Positions 36,437 through 47,327 of a stretch of 64,000 nucleotides of DNA are shown here, piece by piece. The stretch lies in the NCBI GenBank assembly GCA_002917075.1, contig NTMA01000101.1, positions 62,001 through 126,000 of the forward strand, given 5' to 3'. The first letter of the stretch is position 1, and the number at the start of each line of letters is the position of its first letter. The notes below the pieces were generated by a model. The model was not told the origin of the DNA and searched no databases. It saw nothing but the letters and a program-made list of their open reading frames with translations. This stretch comes from Hawksworthiomyces lignivorus. Its lineage: Eukaryota > Ascomycota > Sordariomycetes > Ophiostomatales > Ophiostomataceae. The position numbers were made by a program, and so were the translations under genes.

Positions 36437-37541
36437 GCCGACCTGGGTCTTGAGGTAGTCGATGTTCTTGGTGATGTAGTCGCGGTGGCCGACCAGGTAG
36501 GCCCACTGCATGTCGGTGTCGAGGTTGACCTTGACGACGCCGTGGGAGATGGCCTCGGCGAACTCCTGCTTGGAGGAGCCGGAGCCGCCGTGGAAGACGA
36601 AGAAGACGGGCTTGGTCGAGGTGCTCTTGAGCTGCTCGGTGACGTAGGCCTGGTGCTTGCCCAGTAGCTCGGGGTGCAGGCGCACGTTGCCCGGGTGGTA
36701 GACGCCGTGCACGTTGCCAAAGGCGGCGGCGATGCTGAAGTAGGGCGCGATGGCGCTCAGCGTCTTCTGGATGGCCCAGATGTCCTCGGGCTGCGTGTAC
36801 AGCGCGGCGTTGTCGACGTTCTCGTTGTTGACGCCGTCCTCCTCGCCGCCCGTCAGGCCGACCTCCATCTCCAGCCACTGCTTCCACGGTGCGACGCGCT
36901 TGAAGTACTTGGCCACGATGTCAATGTTCTCCTGCAGCGGCTCCTCCGACAGGTCCAGCATGTGGCTGCTGAACAGCGGGTGGCCGTTCTCCTTGAAGAA
37001 GGCCTCGTCGGCGTCGAGCATGCCGTCGAACCACGGCAGAAGCTTCTTTGCGCTGAACACAAGAGACAAAGAAGAAAAGAAAAGAAAAAACAGTGTCAAT
37101 GGGACAAATACTATACATAAATGCGAGAAAAAGAGCCGGAGAAGAGAAAGAGGAAGAGAAGAGCGGAAGAACGTGAGAAGAGACAGAGGACCGCGCTTAC
37201 CAGTGGTCAGTGTGCAGAACGACCGGGACCTCGTAGAGCGGGGCGACAGCGCGGATGTAGTGGGCAGCGGCAATGGCGCCGCCGACGGAAGCCTCCTGCT
37301 TGTCCTTGCTGTTGGCAATACCCTTGCCGGCGAAGTAGGCAGCGCCGCCTTGGGACATCTGCAGGATGATGGGCGACTTCTTGTCGCGGGCAGCCTCGAG
37401 GGCGGCGACGACGGTGGACGACGACGTTACGTTGATGGCGGGGATGGCGAAGCCCTTGGCCTGGGTGTACTGGAACAGCCGGAGCACATCATCGCCATAG
37501 ATGACGCCGGGCTTGAGCTTCAGTTCGTCGAGGATACCCAT
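36305..37541 (-). CDS. FBA1: Fructose-bisphosphate aldolase, class II
   Basis: Exons in reading order are 37541-37201 and 37052-36305, 362 residues. It interconverts fructose 1,6-bisphosphate with dihydroxyacetone phosphate and glyceraldehyde 3-phosphate in glycolysis and gluconeogenesis. The zinc-binding histidines are visible in VVLHTDHCAKKLLPW (His110 and His113; the Cys codon is split by the intron) and in GVYHPGNVRLHP. FFVFHGGSGSS supplies the third ligand and a phosphate site, and VKVNLDTDMQWAY is also conserved. Length and both termini match fungal Fba1. The GC-rich, strongly biased codons fit a highly expressed gene. A single intron interrupts the metal-binding loop. Confidence 0.97.
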
Positions 37542-39154
37542 GGTGACGGTGGTCTGAGGGATGGAAGGATTGGTTTGCGTTGTTGGATATGCGATGGAGG
37601 GGTAGCAAGAGAGGGGCAATAAGGAGAATTGAGAACTCTTGAGATGGCAATGGGGGAGGATACACAGTCTGGGAGGGGGGGGGATGTATTTGAAGCTTGA
37701 CGAGAGACGAGCAGAGCGAAGAGAAAGAGAAAGGAACCGAGAAGCAACAAATTGTGGGCTCGGAAGGGAGAGGAGGAAGACGACGAAGCTTTATAAAAGC
37801 AGTGGAACTACGACCAAGAAAGGACAAAAGGAGGGGCAGGCCGGGGGCGAAGAGAAGGAGAAAAGACGAAAGGAAGACAACATCCACATCTACATCCACT
37901 GTGTACTTTGTGCTTCTTCCACTGGAAAACCGTGGAATGGACCGGACTAAGAGCCCCCAGATAGTGCTTGCAAAAAGCAAGTACTTTCCTAACTCGTACA
38001 TTGTTGTAATACATTGTTTTCTTCTGCCAGCACTGCGCCAATCGCCGGGCCGCAAGTTAGATGGGCATGCACACAGCGACCGTTGCGGGACGAAAAAAAC
38101 AAGGAACGTAGCCCAGGACGAAGGGAGCGCGCGACGGAGCTCGTTAGCAGGGGCGATGTGCTCTGCTGCCAGGGCGAGCTGCGGTTTTTCTTCTTTGCCG
38201 TCGACTTTTCCGTCAACGCACGGTAATTGGATTCTGGAATGTGCGGGGGTTTCCAGGTGGTAGCCGAAACCACAGCACGACACCACCCTAACGCCTAGTA
38301 AACTGCTGCAAACACAGACATGAAGACAGCACCTGGGACAGAGGCAGCGTGCACGGACCAGGCGAGAATTGCGAGAATTAAGCGTTATGTAGCCGAAGTG
38401 ATAGCCCGCGCTCCGTAGAACATTCGTATGACGGTATGCGTTAATAATAGTGCCATTTTCGAGGACCGAATGAGGTGCGGGAATTTGCCCATAATTGAAC
38501 CTGCGAGCATTTGTAGTGGGCAATCCACCGATGCGCCAAAAAAAAAGGCAATCTCTTGGAGGCATGGCTGTCAGGTGACATGACATGATGTTAGTCACGT
38601 GTAAAAAGCAAAGTCGGACTGACCTTGGCTGACTGGCGTGTCTCGCATTGCGTGTACGAGTCATACCGCAATTATTGCACGCCTATTTTGCCGTGTAAGT
38701 GGGAGCAGCAGTGGGCGGTGGTGTGTGGAATGCTCCCATTACCGACTTGGGAAAGCAAATGATATCATCATTCAGCCAGGTGCAGCAACAACCAACAAAA
38801 AAACAAAAAAAAAAAAAAATCATTCAGGGGGGTACAATGAACAATATTTCTCTAAAACTAGAATACTCGTGTAGATCATATTTCAGTTTTGCGGTGCGGA
38901 GGGATTTTTTTTCCCTCATTTAGGGATTTGTTGGTGTCGTATTTGTGTTCTGTTTTTTTTATTTTTCATTTACTTGTGTCCTCTTCGCACTGCTGCTACT
39001 TCAGACACCCAAGAATGTATTCTAAAATATTCCACTCAGTTGGAGAAGTAATTGCGTCTTTCGATTGTTTATTTCTCTTTCTTTACAATTTTCGTACTTT
39101 GTGCAATACCACCGTTTGCTTAGACGGCATTCTCAATATTCCACTCACAACTAC
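37542..39154. other. Aldolase promoter and gene-free stretch
   Basis: Upstream region of FBA1 (about 37542-38200) followed by AT-rich DNA with poly-A/T runs (38800-38819, 38905-38912). No coding sequence recognised. Base composition falls in AT direction from here to about 42 kb. Confidence 0.55.
37789..37795 (-). promoter_or_regulatory. TATA box of FBA1
   Basis: On the minus strand TATAAAG occurs about 250 bases upstream of the aldolase ATG, with a CT-rich leader between the two, the usual layout of strongly expressed glycolytic genes in fungi. Confidence 0.5.
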
Positions 39155-39800
39155 TTAACGGTAGAGATTTTTAGCGCCACAGCTGAGCATCAGATACCAC
39201 GAGGCGGTAAGCAACTCTGGCCGTCTATCGCATGGTGAGAGAATATGTGAAATTGCGAAAGAATAGATGACCCCGGCAAGCATGGACAACCTTGACTTCA
39301 GAGGCTGCCGCCGCTTCAAGCGGTCGGAGCACCCTTTGGCGGTCCTGAGGCGACTGAGACAGTCTCTAAAGGACTCTGGCCGCGACACGCCATACATCCG
39401 CGACTTCTTTTCGACCACCACGAAAATCAGGTAGTCTAGAAAACCATAGATCGCTTTGCTGTCTATTCATATATAGTGAAATTGTGGCAAGTGTCACGTA
39501 GATTGGTTGGACTGGCTAGACCGTAAGCATGCAGCTGGAAGTTTCCATTTTTGACATCGACCCGAAGGAACCAGTAACTAGGCATCATCTGTGAGATCTC
39601 CTAGGCCCCGCGCCGGGCAGCACCCTCAGTCGCTGGTCCTGCCCGCATGTGCAATCTAGCGACGACCAGTGCCCCGTTTGTATATGAACCAAACGGGATT
39701 CTTACTTCAAGGCTTTCGCGAAAACAAGGCTCTGGTAGAATGTTTTTACATACTGGCCCCTTATACAATATTTTTGTCCATAATTTCATCCTTGTTCATT
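39155..39800 (-). pseudogene. Possible gene relic or unrecognised spliced gene
   Basis: The minus strand here reads as coding-like protein in an otherwise AT-rich desert, in blocks. A first block (about 39789-39604) contains RIPFGSYTNGALVVARL. After one in-frame stop at 39601-39603 the same frame continues with MMPSYWFLRVDVKNGNFQL to a stop at 39463. A shifted frame then reads YGFLDYLIFVVVEKKSRMYG through SRLSMLAGVIYSF to a stop at 39155. Codon choice in the last block is GC-biased at third positions. Two candidate introns (one about 80 bases, one of only 35) would restore frame, so it may be intact, but the short one is implausible. No family was recognised. Confidence 0.3.
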
Positions 39801-40854
39801 ATTAGCTTTCCACTGCTCCCCTGTCCTTGCCAAGATAGAGCGCATGCAAACACAAAATGAGCCGCTCATATTTTGGTGTCTCCCACCAATCAACTTACAC
39901 CATCACTGAATACCACACTAGATCACCAATTCTGCGGACAACACTTGGTGTTGCAAATATGATACCGAGGTGTGGTCACGATTTGATGGCAACCTTTCTT
40001 ACGCATGCGCGACATGTTTTGACTGTTATGGCCTATCAGCGAGTTTCGAGTTTTGGTTACCACGGCTATAAGTTCATTATACGGAGATACAGGTGCAGGG
40101 TTCTCCCGTTGAATCCACGCAAGCGTTCTCGATGATTCAGGTCCGGGAAATAGCGGAATTTCCTGAAAAACAAATCTCAGTAGCATAGAGCCACAGACGC
40201 AGCTGGATAAACGGCACTCAATGTGCCCTTGCTCAAGATGGAGTCCTCTAGTAAATCCACTTAGTATGGGGAAGCTTGCCTATGGAGGGTGGCTGTCTCA
40301 TTTCGGCATAGCCGTTGTCGCATGGGAATGTCCTGAAATGACGTTCGAATTATGATAGGGAACTCGGCGGTCAACTTCCCCTAGCTATATGGCCAGCTAA
40401 ATACTAATAGTACCTGGTATCTCTCGCTCTGGGTTCGTATTAGGCACCTCGTATCCCCGTTTATTCTGTACGCACTACTTAAGGTATGGTTGTGCTCAAG
40501 TATATTCCCAATTTATCCCATTGGAGCCAATGAGCGGCCTCAGGCGACATGTTGGACGCCCCAACCAGGAGTCCCTCCAGAGCTTTGGGAATTAGTGTTT
40601 TCAATAATACAACGTTGACCAGGTGCGCTAAAGCCCAACACGACATGAATCGCCAAATATTGAGCGCTACACGTATCGCGTAAGAAAAAAAAATTTGAAG
40701 ATCGCTAGGGAGCAAGAGATCCCATAAAATCTTGGGCCTTCCTGGCCGCACAATGCCGATCCTTGAATATTTTACATGTTGCTGCATTCATCGCTGTTAT
40801 AGACATTAGGAAGGCTGATATTTCGATTGCACTTCCCTAGGTGATGCTGTCGAT
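39801..40854. other. Gene-free stretch upstream of the Ser-rich gene
   Basis: AT-rich spacer. A 102-codon open frame on the minus strand (40479-40787) has a hydrophobic middle but no recognisable family, no start context and no splice partners, so it is not called. The right end is the promoter of the Ser-rich protein gene. Confidence 0.5.
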
Positions 40855-42118
40855 ATGTTGATATTAACCAACATCTTTTCTCTGCTCCTTGTGGGCGCTT
40901 GCTTTGATTCGGCTCTTGCCAGTAGATGCCGACCCCCTGCGTCGCGGACGTCTTCCAGCATCATCTCGGGCTCTGTATCTTCCCCGCCATCTGCGTCTTC
41001 AAGTTCTGTGTCGCCCTCATCCAGCGCTGTTTCGGTATCATCTTCTAGTAACACCTCGAGCTCTGTGCCGTCCTTGTCATCTACACTCTCAGGCCCGATC
41101 TCATCGTCCAGCATTACCTCGTCCTCATCTTCTAGTATCTCTTCAAGCTTTGTATCAGCGGTCTCCTCTAGTGTCACCCGGAGCTCCGTCTCCGCCTCAT
41201 CTTCCAGTATCACTTCAAGCTCTGCTTCGGCCTCGTCCTCTGTGCCCTCCCTTTCGCCGTGCGCTGGGACTACTCTGACGGGAAACATTCTTGTTAACGA
41301 GACAGGAAGTGGTGCGCCGTTGGGCTACATTAGCAGCTTCTACAACGAGCTGGGCCAATTCGAAATTGCTACCTTAGCAGATGCACTGGAGGTACAGCTG
41401 TCGTGGACGAGCGACGACTGCACCCAAACTGGTCTCGCAATAACTATCCTAAATGGCACATCTGGGCAAGCTTACCCCTACCTGGGGCTTGTAGGCGGCA
41501 GCTGGGGCTATAACTTCAAGGCAGGACTTATTGGGTAAGCCCCCATCGGGTCCAGCATGAGATTGTACAGAACTGTTATTTCATAGTCGCTAATCGACGG
41601 GGACCCTTTATAAGCTATGCGGTCATGACTTCAACCAGCTATTGTGAGCTTAGTGTCTCGTTTCGCATTGATGCTGGGAAGAACATAGTGGCTAATAGAT
41701 CCTCAAAGTGCCGTCAAACTCGCCTCCGTCATTATCAGTTTGTAATCCAGATGTAGTGAACGTGGAGCCTTGCGAATCATCCGTTGTAAGTCTATGGAGG
41801 CCGCACCGTCGGAGCAGTTGAGCAATGGAACTGACCTGGCTTCCTTGCAGTGGACCTTTGACGTTCTCTCAGGAACTCTTTCTGTCGTGTGGACCAACGA
41901 GGACTCAAGTACGTTGCTCCATTAGAGAGATGATCGTATCAGATTGCTTTTCACCTTACTAACCCTGAGTGACTTCTTTTGCAGCTCAAGATGAAGCAAC
42001 AACCTTTTATGATCAGCAAAACGATTATATGGCGGTCACTAATAATTTGACTCTTTTTAATCGGGGTTTTAAAGGTGAAGGAGCTGTCCAGGTCACCCTG
42101 GTCTTTGATGCGATCTGA
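40855..42118 (+). CDS. Secreted Ser-rich protein, function unknown
   Basis: Exons are 40855-41534, 41615-41643, 41709-41785, 41851-41908 and 41985-42118, 325 residues. A signal peptide (MLILTNIFSLLLVGACFDSALA) is followed by about 110 residues of almost pure Ser with Val, Ala and Pro, likely heavily O-mannosylated. A globular part follows, beginning PCAGTTLTGNILVNETGSG, with repeated YISSF, LSWTSDD, WTFDVLSGTLSVVWTNED and AVQVTLVFDAI segments that look like a beta-sandwich. Similar Ser-rich-plus-beta-domain secreted proteins are widespread in fungi, without a known role. The second exon is only 29 bases and rests on phase fit and branch points; the other junctions are clear. It may be a cell-wall or surface protein. 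Confidence 0.75.
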
Positions 42119-43104
42119 TTACACCAAACGGAATTGGCGATGGGCAAAGGCCACTTAGGGAGAGCTTGCGTGATCGGTGCGCCAGAGAATGAGGCTGGCT
42201 GGTTGAGGAGATATCTCAATGCTGCTATACTGGTGACGCTGGTATTTTAATCCCAGTGAACCGAATTGTCGCCAGTCCTAGCCCAGGATGCGACTTCAGG
42301 ACCGAATCAGCGATATGGGACCTAACAAATAACAACGAAAAATATGTCTGATGCACTTCCTTGACAAAAGGGCTAGAATACATAACATGACAGATAAATA
42401 GTCTTATAGAATGGAGAGCATAATCCAGGCGAGCCAGGGCATTTTTCGTCTTGCCTCTTTACGTCGTATATCTTATACCACTCTAATAATAGCATTAGAG
42501 GGCTAGAATTCGAGTTCCTCAAAGAGTTGTTATTAATGCAATAAAAGACAAACGGTAGCACCGACTGTTGTTCTGATCGAGTAGCTGGACGGACCGTAGC
42601 GTTGATTGTCGAAATTGTAGGGTTTATAGAGGGATCGTCAGTTATGTATGGTTAGCTCCATGGTGTTACTGCATATTATACCTTCTGTACGTTTCATAAG
42701 GTGCTTTCCTTTTTCTTCTCTCAAGCACCAATTCACACGTCGATAGTTTTCGTGTATTGTGATTTTTATCTCTGACACGCGGACATCTGTGTGCAACACA
42801 GCCCCTCCGGATCTGCTGTCCTTTATTACGTAGATAAGCACACTCTGACCAGTAGCACGCGCCTTGCGTCTTGGGTCTGGAGCTGCGCCTCCCCGCATCG
42901 CTGCCGCAATGCAGCCTTAATTACCTGATTCGGCCAACTGCCTGGGCGCATAAATTTTCCTTCTTTGAGCCGATCTCTTTCGTAGCTGCCTGCTCTTGTG
43001 CTCTTTTGTTTCTCTCTTCAGTATTTTATCCTTCTCTCTCTCTTCTCCTTCTTCATTCCCCCATCTCAGTTTCGACACTTACATACAGAGACTAGCCGCC
43101 AGTC
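42119..43104. other. GGCT-1 upstream region
   Basis: 3' UTR of the Ser-rich gene and promoter of GGCT-1. The last 100 bases form a strong CT-rich leader tract (43010-43075). No other coding signal. Confidence 0.6.
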
Positions 43105-43914
43105 ATGCTCTATTTCGCTTTCGGCAGCAACTTGTGGTTGCACCAGATGGCCCAGCGCTGTCCTAATAACCGCTACATCGGCCGTGCTATCCTCCCCGAC
43201 TACTGCTGGCAGATCAACCAGCGAGGATTCGCCAACGTCTTCCGCCGCAGCGGCAACTGCGTCCACGGCCTCGTCTACTGGGTCGACGCCGACGACGAGG
43301 ACCGCCTCGACCGCAGCGAGGGTGTCCGCACCGGCGCTTATAGCAAGGCATACCTCGATGTCCTCCTCTACCCGGCCGCTTCAGACCTGCAAAAATACTC
43401 CGGCCGCGTCCTGCAGATACTAGCTGCCTCCCGGGACGGCATCCCTCCGCCTGAGCAACGGCCCTACGTCGAGAAGAAGGTGCTCGTCTATCTGAGCACA
43501 GACTACATCAAGCCGGGCTCCCCGCGCGAAGAGTATATCCACCGCATAAACGAGGGAATCCGCAATGCAGTCGCTCTTGGCGTACCGCCAGCCTTCTTCA
43601 CCAATGCAGTCCGTCCGCTGGTGCCGGCCGAGCGTGGCGATCACGGCCGCCGCTCTTCGCCGCAGCAACGCTCATCAAGACCACCGGTCAAGGAAGGACG
43701 GAGGCGGCGACTTAGAGCGCGCAGCTTGCCAGGTGATACCATCGAAGCTCGGCGGGACCAACGTCGCGGAATCTCAGATTGGGGAGATTCTCTTATAAGC
43801 CGGCTTGGCGCCAGAGCGGCCTGGCCATCTCTTAGTGGCAATCGACTCGGCAGGGGTTCGCTGCCATCGCCGCGGATCATAGATGGGGATATAATATCAC
43901 GCCCTCGCATCTGA
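43105..43914 (+). CDS. Gamma-glutamyl cyclotransferase-fold protein (GGCT-1)
   Basis: A single-exon gene of 269 residues. GGCT-fold enzymes release 5-oxoproline from gamma-glutamyl amines, or remove gamma-glutamyl protecting groups (as BtrG does in butirosin synthesis). The glycine-rich substrate loop YFAFGSNL is at residues 3-10 and the catalytic-type Glu is in LDRSEGV (Glu72). After the core comes a segment KVLVYLSTDYIKPGSPREEY, then RINEGIRNAVALGVP, which is also present in GGCT-2. The last 90 residues are Arg/Ser-rich and disordered. The start codon sits directly before the conserved first strand (MLYFAFGSN), which fixes it. It lies 701 bases upstream of amidoligase AMD-1 on the same strand. 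Confidence 0.9.
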   Translation: MLYFAFGSNLWLHQMAQRCPNNRYIGRAILPDYCWQINQRGFANVFRRSGNCVHGLVYWVDADDEDRLDRSEGVRTGAYSKAYLDVLLYPAASDLQKYSGRVLQILAASRDGIPPPEQRPYVEKKVLVYLSTDYIKPGSPREEYIHRINEGIRNAVALGVPPAFFTNAVRPLVPAERGDHGRRSSPQQRSSRPPVKEGRRRRLRARSLPGDTIEARRDQRRGISDWGDSLISRLGARAAWPSLSGNRLGRGSLPSPRIIDGDIISRPRI

Positions 43915-44615
43915 TTACCTGTGGACTGCATGGCTGCATACATGGCTGTTGAAGATGAAGTCATTTTGCGCAATGCGCTGTGTTACCCTACGAGTGCAAA
44001 TCGGAGGCTGATCACGGGGCGCATCTCACTGTAATTTTACTGGTTGATATAAATATATTGTGACAATTGCAAACGGTCACTCTAAAGCTATTAGTTTTTT
44101 TTCCCTTTTTGGCAGAGGACCCATCAACGTGGGCGGTTTCTAAAAAACAGGGCGTCCGTTTACAGAGGGTTGGGCTCACAAGGCTGAGGTCCCACACCAC
44201 ACAAAAGCACACGGTATCGGTAACTGTGTAAGCCCTACCCTTCTTATCCCAACAAAGCACCAAATATTGAAACTCACTGCAAGAAGCCAGCCTGATCGTG
44301 GCTTACTGCAGCTATGGGCATTTGCTGGCCAAGTCCACCGTCTGGTCTTAGGCCTACCATGTCTTCGTCACGATCCATGTGACAGCTAGCTAGGAGACGT
44401 GGCGCTGCACGTGCTCATGGATGTCGCAGAATATGTGTTCAACGACATGTTCTAAAGGCTAGGCATTTTACGGACACAATGTAAAGTAGGTGAAAGAAAC
44501 CACAGATAAAGCGTTTGCCTTGCGAGTCAACATACTTTTCTAGAATAGAAGCGGCACATGACTTTGTGCAATCCTAGCCATCTCGTACATACTGTCTTCG
44601 GCCATTCTATTCATC
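43915..44615. other. GGCT-1 to AMD-1 spacer
   Basis: AT-rich spacer with the GGCT-1 3' UTR and the AMD-1 promoter. No gene or RNA recognised. Confidence 0.6.
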
Positions 44616-45748
44616 ATGGGATCTAACATCTCTGTTTCCTATGACTTTGGTATCGAGATTGAGCTTATTGGGTGTCCACGAACGCACAGGCCAGGACGAA
44701 GAGAGCATTACGCAGACCTCGCCAGAGCCTTGAATAGTAGTTTGCACGAAACAAAGGCCATAGCAGACAGACTCGACCAGCGGTATCGCAAACATCCCGA
44801 GCACTACGACAAATGGTTTATCACCAAGGACGGATCATTGGGAGACCCCACACTAGGAGGTAAGTGCAGTCCAAAGAGGGACCCGGGATCCGTAGAGAAG
44901 AGGAATTCATATTTTTAGTCCTCATAAGACTAAAAAGCCCTATGTCTCCAGTGCCTTTAGAAGTTGTTTCCCCCATCTTCCCCATAGAAGGCACTTGGAT
45001 GCATGAAATCCAGGCGTTCTGGACGGGATGGGACAGGATCTTTTACGAACCAGAAATAAGCACATTGTGCGGTACCCATATTCATGTGTCGCCCGCAGAC
45101 ACGCATGAATACAGCCTCAGTCAGCTACGGAAAATTGCTCTCGGTGTCATTCTGTACGAGCCGCTAGTGTTGCAAGTGCTTCCGCGCCACCGGAGAAGAA
45201 ACGCTTACTGCAGGCCTAATACGAAATATTCTAAAGATCCTCGCATCCTTGCAATCAAGTCCCATGCCAAGGGTGGTGGATTATGGATTTTGAACGGCCC
45301 AAGTAACCCCGTTGATCACTTTAGCTTTGTTAGGAGGCTAATACAGGCGGCGCATGACAATAATGACTTGCGTAACCTGTTGCAGAGCGGAAATGACCAC
45401 GACAGGCGTGTCCTCTGGAACTTTAACAATACATGCGACGATAGCTCCGGCTCAATTGAGTTTCGAGGACCTCCTGGGGTGAGAAACGCAAAGGATGCCG
45501 CCATTTGGATCCTGTTCACAGTCGGATTCATTGATATGTGTCTTACTATGGTATGTTGTTCTCAATTGCCCCCCTCTGAAAAGCGTTTTTTGCGTGTGCT
45601 GATTGCGTTGTTCTCAATACAGGATGATTTGAGCCTGTTTAATGGAAGCCAGAGCATGGAAGCCTTTTGGGCTAATCTACATCGATGTACTGAGCAGATC
45701 TCCAGTGGCATCAATTTTCCTCTCGACTGGTCGAGAATGCCTTCGTGA
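44616..45748 (+). CDS. Amidoligase-family protein (PF12224 type), AMD-1
   Basis: Exons are 44616-44859, 44952-45550 and 45623-45748, 322 residues. Amidoligases of this family share the glutamine-synthetase-like COOH-NH2 ligase fold and are predicted to join a carboxylate to an amine using ATP. Family motifs are in order: FGIEIELI (11-18; Glu14, Glu16), KWFITKDGSL (66-75), PLEVVSPI (83-90), CGTHIHVSP (121-129), NAYCRPN (165-171) and GSIEFRGPPG (248-257), followed by a hydrophobic helix. These give the glutamates, histidines and arginine expected for the metal/ATP and phosphate sites. Introns sit at the same motif-relative positions and phases (1 and 0) as in AMD-2. Codon GC is lower than in the housekeeping genes. 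Substrate unknown. Confidence 0.88.
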
Positions 45749-46163
45749 GAGGTTACCTATAGACCAAAGGGATTGTATTTAGACAAAAAAAAAAATCCTA
45801 GGTATGTCTACGACGGGTTGAGGATTTTGTGTAGAATATGTTTTTAGTACATTTATACTCTGTTAGTTGGGTTGCTTTAGGATGCGGATGACTCGAGCCG
45901 CTGTTCGAAGGTTTTATGTGGGATCAAGTTAGACATTCAATTAGTTTCCAGTTAGTTGTTTAAATTCGTCATACAGCTACCGGGACATGCTCGGTAACAA
46001 TAGAAAATCAACCCTTGAGCACATATACTTGTGTAATGTACAAGATGGTAGGCTGCGTTTCATTCGCCCTCTGGTGTTGGTCGTCTAAATGTTTGGAATG
46101 ATGCATACTAGTGTTATCCTGCTATTACCCTTTGCTATCATGTATACACCTTCACGTTTGCCA
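45749..46163. other. Convergent spacer between AMD-1 and AMD-2
   Basis: AT-rich tail-to-tail spacer of 415 bases holding two 3' UTRs. No repeat or inverted-repeat boundary was noticed. Confidence 0.6.
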
Positions 46164-47327
46164 CTAGTTAGACGACTCGTTAAGCTGCGTGTAAGTGGCA
46201 GGAAGGAGGTGTTGAAGCGAAAGACTTGTGGCTGCGCCCTTGACGGCTGAATAGAATTCTTCGTTGGTGTAAGACGGCAGCGCGTCTGGTGTACGTATAT
46301 GCCTCTTTGTACAGTGAATCTTTGTTAGTAACTCCATGTTGGCTTTTTAAAGAAATAAAATTTCTTATCTATTGCTCCGTTTTGATTTGCCTTTTCAACC
46401 TACAACTTCCCTCTTACCTTGGTGAGGAGCCAGTGCAACAGCGCGATGGCAAACGCGATCCAGCGCTTGGTTCGGACCTTGCCGCGCAGGAACCGTCCAC
46501 CACGGAACTCGATCGTGCCAGACTGGCCTGGTAGGGTATTCTCGAAGTTCCACAGCACGTAGCGGTTGCGCTGCATGAGGGCGCAGAGTGCGTTGCAGTC
46601 ACGGGCGGCCAAGATGACCGCGGCGAGACGGGAGGCACCACTTTCGCAAGCGCTGCGCAGCGGCTGTGAGCTGGCTGAGTTGGGGAGGCAGTAGTTATTG
46701 CTCATGCGGTCGCTCATGAGCATGTTGTGAATACAGCTCTCGAAGTAGACAATGCCAAATGCGACCGTCTTTAGCTCACTGAGCGTGAAACGGTGGCGCA
46801 CGCCCTTGGATAGATGGATGTGACTGCCGCACTTGCCAGAGCGCTGTGGCATGTGGAAGACGGCGGCCATGGCAGTCCAGAATACGTCGATTTCATTCTC
46901 CCAAGTGCTGTGGAGGCTGAGGATGGGCGAGACCGCCTCAATCGGCACTAAAGTGCGCTCTGTGTGGCAGAGGTAAGCATTGTGAGAGATACAGGAGGGA
47001 AACAAAAGAGTAAATGGGGTGAAGATGCGAAGGAAGATGGATAGCTTCTTGCATCAACAAGTTTTATTTTTTAGTTGGCCGTGTTTCCTTACTCTCTTCA
47101 TCTGCCAGGCTCAGAGAGCCATCCCTGGTAATCCACCATTTGTTATAGTGCTCGGGGTGCTTGCTATACCGACCATCAAGACCGTCTGCCGCAGCCTTGA
47201 GGCTTCTCTTCCTTAGAGACGCGGCAATCTTCTGGTAGTAGAGAGCATTGAGGGTATGTAGGGGTTCACGAATCTTGTGTGGCTCTGCAATCATTTCAAT
47301 CTCGACGCCGAAATGGTAGTTCGTCAT
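46164..47327 (-). CDS. Amidoligase-family protein (PF12224 type), AMD-2
   Basis: Exons in reading order are 47327-47093, 46959-46418 and 46304-46164, 305 residues. It is a paralogue of AMD-1: FGVEIEMI (6-13), the shared block YSKHPEHYNKWWITRDGSL (54-72), PIEAVSPI (84-91), CGSHIHLS (122-129), NNYCLPN (166-172) and GTIEFRGG (226-233) keep the presumed catalytic residues. Compared with AMD-1 it lacks part of the variable region before WNFxNT. The third exon, found by splicing across a GTTACTAAC branch point, restores a C-terminal helix region (DALPSYTNEEFYSAVKGAAT) equivalent to AMD-1's last exon; without it the protein would end abruptly in the intron. It is divergent from GGCT-2, sharing a 944-base upstream region. 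Confidence 0.87.

Noticed and set aside
38471..38510. Possible tRNA T-arm on the minus strand (AGGTTCAATTATG)
   Set aside because: The flanking bases do not form a T-stem and no D-arm or acceptor stem can be drawn.
40479..40787. 102-codon minus-strand open frame with a hydrophobic segment
   Set aside because: No homologue recalled and no start context; it may be chance in AT-rich DNA. Kept as a mention because it borders the accessory island.
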